Shown in pieces: positions 61,281 to 64,000 of a stretch of 64,000 nucleotides of DNA. Source of the DNA: Paenacidovorax monticola (GTDB lineage Bacteria > Pseudomonadota > Gammaproteobacteria > Burkholderiales > Burkholderiaceae_C); the NCBI RefSeq assembly GCF_014489595.1, contig NZ_CP060790.1, positions 2,790,001 to 2,854,000 on the forward strand. Reading direction: 5' to 3'. A program made the position numbers and the translations under genes. The notes under the pieces are model-generated. The model was not told the origin of the DNA. It did not search any database and saw nothing but the letters and a program-made list of their open reading frames with translations. Numbering within the stretch: position 1 is the first letter of the stretch; each line of letters begins with the position of its first letter.

Positions 61281-61904
61281 TCAGCGCATGCGCGTGGCCG
61301 CCGCGAAGCGACTCATGGTCCACGAACGCCCCAGCAGCAACATGCGCGTGTGCAGGTCGCCCAGCACCTCGGGCGCGACCGCATCGCCCAGGTAGGTCAC
61401 CACCTTGCCGCGCACGTCCACATAGCCCAGGGGGTACTGCCGCGCCAGGGCCTGCCACAGCGCGTGCGCGCCCACCGACTGGCGGGCTCCGGTCATGAGG
61501 CACAACCCGGCATCCAGCCCCCAGCGATAGACGGCGGTGGCCAGGCCCCGGCGCTGGTAGGCGGTGTCGTACTTGGAATGCGGCGCGCGCACGTAGCGGT
61601 CGGCATGGCGTCCCACCTCGATGAGCCGGTTGAACACCGTGTAACCCGCGAGGCAGCAGCGGCGCAGGTCTTCCACATACACGTAGAACTCGCCGTCGGC
61701 CTCGCGGTAGCGGATCACGAGGTCGGGGTCGCCCGTGGCGATGCGCGGAATGCCGTGCAGCCGGTCGCCCGGCGTGCGGATGCGTTCATGGATGGCCGCC
61801 AGCTCGCCGCCCAGGCCCGCGGCGGGCGCCGGGTCCACGTCGATGCGCAGCTCCACCGGGCGCGCAAAACCCCACAAACCCCGCGATGGCATGGCGAGCA
61901 GCAC
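61281..61904 (-). CDS. GNAT-fold acetyltransferase-like protein
   Basis: A 207-residue protein with an acetyl-CoA-site-like motif YQRRGLATAVYRWGLDAGL near residue 114 and DVRGKVVTYLG further on. The pattern TGARQSVGAHALWQALARQY is typical of a GNAT group common in phages and proteobacteria. The GTG at 61902-61904 is the best start, with GGAGG eight bases upstream; ATG at 61892 and TTG at 61910 are alternatives. Substrate unknown. Confidence 0.65.
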   Translation of the reverse strand: MLLAMPSRGLWGFARPVELRIDVDPAPAAGLGGELAAIHERIRTPGDRLHGIPRIATGDPDLVIRYREADGEFYVYVEDLRRCCLAGYTVFNRLIEVGRHADRYVRAPHSKYDTAYQRRGLATAVYRWGLDAGLCLMTGARQSVGAHALWQALARQYPLGYVDVRGKVVTYLGDAVAPEVLGDLHTRMLLLGRSWTMSRFAAATRMR

Positions 61905-61987
61905 GGCCAATCCCTCCCATGGACAAAGCCGCGCATGCTAGCCCCAGGGGCAATTCGCACGCAATCAGTGCGAATTGCACAACGGCC

Positions 61988-62350
61988 TCAGGGCAGGAAG
62001 AGCGCAAAAAACCACAGCAGGTCGGCCAGGCGCCAGGCCCTGCGTGCTGCGCGGGCATCGCTCGGGGCAATAGGCCACAGCTCCACGCGGCGCCACGCCC
62101 AGCGGTAGAACAGCACGGCCAGGAGCAGCGCGATGCAGAGCGGCCACCAGGCCGACACTGAGAGCGCCGCTGCCGCGCCCAGCCCCAGGCATACCAGGCA
62201 TGCGGCCCCGATGGCACTGGCCGTGCTCTCGAGGGCATGGGAGAGAGCGCCACAGTAGCAGCAGGTGGCGGGCGCGGAGCGCGTGGCGCCACGCTGCTCG
62301 CGGGCGGTAATCCCCGCCCTGCCACAGTGGGGACACAACACCCCTTCCAT
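61988..62350 (-). CDS. Zinc-ribbon membrane protein, hypothetical
   Basis: A 120-residue protein. The first 35 residues hold a double-CxxC zinc ribbon (LCPHCGRAG and CCYCGALS). Two or three helices follow: about residues 45-64 and 67-85, with a third at the C-terminus (LADLLWFFALFLP). It begins 3 bases after the tag stop codon and is probably co-transcribed. I do not recognise the family. Confidence 0.6.
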   Translation of the reverse strand: MEGVLCPHCGRAGITAREQRGATRSAPATCCYCGALSHALESTASAIGAACLVCLGLGAAAALSVSAWWPLCIALLLAVLFYRWAWRRVELWPIAPSDARAARRAWRLADLLWFFALFLP

Positions 62351-62353
62351 GGC

Positions 62354-63022
62354 CTAGCCCCCAGGCACCACAAAGGCCGCGCGCGCCGCGAGCGCGCCCG
62401 GGCGGGCGCTGCAGCCCTCGATGTGATCGTTCACCAGGCCCATGGCCTGCATGAAGGCATAGACCGTGGTCGGGCCCACGAAGCTCCAGCCGCGCTTCTT
62501 GAGGTCCTTGGACATGGCCGTGGAGGCCGCCGTGGCCGTGAGCGCGCGCGCCGCCTCGATCGTGAGGCGCTCGGGCCGCTCGTGCGGCGCGGGCTCGTAG
62601 CGCCACACGTAGTGCGCGAGCGAGCCGAACTCGGCGCGCAACTCCAGCAGGCGCCGCGCGTTGTTGATCGTGGACTCGATCTTGCCGCGGTGGCGCACGA
62701 TGCCCGCGTCGGCCAGCAGCCGCGCCACGTCGGCCTCGCCGAAGCGCGCGACCTGCTCGGCATCGAACCCCGCGAAGCCCGCGCGGAAGGCCTCGCGCTT
62801 GTTGAGGATGGTGAGCCAGCTCAGGCCCGACTGGAAGCCCTCCAGGCAGATCTTCTCGAACAGGCGCCGCTCGTCGGCCACGGGAAAGCCCCATTCGTGG
62901 TCATGGTAGTGACGGTACAGCGGCGTGGCGCGGCACCAGGCGCAGCGCGGGCAGCCGGCGTCGTCGTGGAACAGGCCGTTGGACGGCGCCGGGTCGGCCG
63001 GGGGAGTGGAGGTATCGGGCAT
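62354..63022 (-). CDS. tag: DNA-3-methyladenine glycosylase I
   Basis: A 222-residue base-excision repair enzyme. The zinc-binding Cys/His of the Tag fold are suggested by CPRCAWCRATPLYRHYHDHE near residue 25 and the C-terminal HIEGCSARPG. Other conserved parts: WGFPVADERRLFEKICLEGF, QSGLSWLTILNKREAFRAGF near 70 and FVGPTTVYAFMQAMGLVNDH near 180. The extension before residue 20 is unusual but not disruptive. Divergent from the aminopeptidase gene. Confidence 0.95.
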   Translation of the reverse strand: MPDTSTPPADPAPSNGLFHDDAGCPRCAWCRATPLYRHYHDHEWGFPVADERRLFEKICLEGFQSGLSWLTILNKREAFRAGFAGFDAEQVARFGEADVARLLADAGIVRHRGKIESTINNARRLLELRAEFGSLAHYVWRYEPAPHERPERLTIEAARALTATAASTAMSKDLKKRGWSFVGPTTVYAFMQAMGLVNDHIEGCSARPGALAARAAFVVPGG

Positions 63023-63036
63023 GGCACATTCTAGGA

Positions 63037-64000
63037 ATGCATTGGCCGCACCGCATTCCTCCGTTGTTCCGCCCCGCCCTGCTGATCGCCCTGCCCTGGC
63101 TGCTTGCGGGCTGCGCCCAGACTTCGGGCCTGGGCTACTACTGGCAGGGCCTGCGCGGCCACCTGCAGATGCTGCAGGCCGCCAGGCCGCTGCCCGAGTG
63201 GATCGCCAGCAGCGACACCCCGCCCGCGCTGCGCGAGCGGCTGCAGCTGGCGCAGCGCGCCCGCGCGTTCGCCGTGACCGAGCTGCACCTGCCCGACAAC
63301 GCGAGCTACCACCGCTATGCCGACCTGCACCGCGCCGCCGCCGTGTGGAACGTGGTGGCCGCCCCACCCGATTCGCTCACCTTGCACACCTGGTGCTTTC
63401 CCGTCACGGGCTGCATCGGCTACCGGGGCTACTTCGCCGAGGCGCATGCGCGCGAACATGCCGCGCAGTTGGCCGCCGAGGGCCTGGAGGTGAGCGTGTA
63501 CGGCGTGCCCGCCTACTCCACGCTGGGCTACCTGAACTGGCTGGGCGGCGATCCGCTGCTGTCCACCTTCGTGCAGTGGCCCGAGGGCGACTTCGTGCGC
63601 CTGCTGTTCCATGAACTGGCCCACCAGGTGGTCTACGCCAAGGACGACACGCAGTTCAACGAGTCTTTCGCGACGGCCGTGGAACGCCTGGGCAGCGCGC
63701 GCTGGCTTTCCACGCAGGCCGGCCCCGAGGCCCGGGCCGCATTCGCCGCGAGCGAGGCGCGCCGCCGCGAGTTCCGCGCGCTGACCCGTGCCGCGCGCGA
63801 GCGGCTCTCCGCGCTCTATGCCCAGAATGCCAGGGAGGCGCTTGCGCCCGAAGCGCTGGCGGCCATGAAGTCCGAAGCCATGCAGGACTTTCGGGCACGC
63901 TACGCGGTGCTGCGCGCGGGCTGGCTGGCCGCGCTGGACGGCGCACCCTCGCCCGCCCAGATCGCGGGCTACGACCGCTGGGTGGCCGAAGCCAACAACG
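63037..64000 (+). CDS. Putative zinc aminopeptidase lipoprotein (runs off the window)
   Basis: From the ATG at 63037 the frame stays open to the window end (321 residues). A lipoprotein signal ends with lipobox LAGC near residue 25. The zinc-protease signature HELAHQ and NESFATAVE is at about residues 193-213, the arrangement of the COG4324/Aminopep family (PF10023). LHTWCFPVTGCIGYRGYF precedes it and is typical of that family. Cell location: periplasmic face, anchored. A longer upstream start is unlikely because tag begins 14 bases away on the other strand. Confidence 0.85.
   Translation, partial: MHWPHRIPPLFRPALLIALPWLLAGCAQTSGLGYYWQGLRGHLQMLQAARPLPEWIASSDTPPALRERLQLAQRARAFAVTELHLPDNASYHRYADLHRAAAVWNVVAAPPDSLTLHTWCFPVTGCIGYRGYFAEAHAREHAAQLAAEGLEVSVYGVPAYSTLGYLNWLGGDPLLSTFVQWPEGDFVRLLFHELAHQVVYAKDDTQFNESFATAVERLGSARWLSTQAGPEARAAFAASEARRREFRALTRAARERLSALYAQNAREALAPEALAAMKSEAMQDFRARYAVLRAGWLAALDGAPSPAQIAGYDRWVAEANN

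Noticed and set aside
1..64000. CRISPR arrays, rRNA and tRNA genes
   Set aside because: No regularly spaced repeats, no tRNA-like cloverleaf with CCA-type end and no rRNA-like conserved segment was seen by eye.

Overview
The window is high-GC DNA with strong G/C third-position bias and dense, mostly short-spaced gene strings. It fits a betaproteobacterium of the family Comamonadaceae (Acidovorax, Alicycliphilus or a relative). The supporting signs are several orphan TctC/Bug receptors, a LivKHMGF transporter bracketed by CoA ligases, a CioAB quinol oxidase beside ccoG, and extragenic repeats that I remember as typical of that family. I see no tRNA, rRNA, CRISPR array, transposase or integrase.

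Layout. 1-1860: start of argS (reverse), a PsiF-repeat protein, a DUF2214 membrane protein and a frameshifted DUF3016 lipoprotein. 1879-10022: a LysR gene, then a six-gene reverse-strand catabolic operon (HMG-CoA-lyase-like enzyme, lipoprotein hydrolase, family III CoA-transferase, two TctC receptors, SMP-30 lactonase) with a divergent IclR regulator. 10171-17700: malate synthase G, a CWC protein, a tautomerase, a DHA2 exporter, a YafJ-type amidotransferase, a ParB-like protein and a MocR regulator. 17705-21866: cioAB with a 43-residue DUF2474 partner, and ccoG. 22158-26409: a DUF4148 protein, a CusRS-like two-component system, a TorF-family porin (frameshifted) and a class I amidotransferase. 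The last two genes share 11-bp-spaced CTTGA-type direct repeats. 26493-32105: htpG, aqpZ, a cupredoxin/LolA-like/SRPBCC trio and a pseudouridine synthase.

32118-42874: a Crp/Fnr regulator, a divergent substrate-binding protein and a seven-gene operon (AMP ligase, LivG, LivH, LivM, LivK, LivF, PaaK-like ligase). An almost identical 21-bp operator stands before both the lone binding protein and the operon, so the regulator probably controls uptake and CoA activation of an organic acid. 43122-51840: a third TctC, a LysR/pirin divergent pair with pirin, YcaC-like hydrolase, amidohydrolase, DoxX and MFS genes, then a fourth, frameshifted TctC. 51865-53447: DUF1840 and cfa.

53582-60613 is the most distinctive pathway: a fused FAD monooxygenase/old-yellow-enzyme reductase, MarR, an enoyl-CoA-hydratase-fold protein, an acyl-CoA dehydrogenase, a benzoate-type CoA ligase and a RidA-like protein. 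The set matches the aerobic CoA-dependent route for 2-aminobenzoate (anthranilate) or salicylate. The window ends with a hypothetical protein, a GNAT, a zinc-ribbon membrane protein, tag, and the start of an aminopeptidase.

Four genes (1274-1860, 7073-8211, 24862-25556, 50831-51840) are each exactly one base short, at a G/C run. This looks more like homopolymer under-calling than four independent pseudogenes. Repeat-like sequence also appears inside coding regions: in the linker and C-terminal tail of the fused monooxygenase and in a loop of the neighbouring dehydrogenase.
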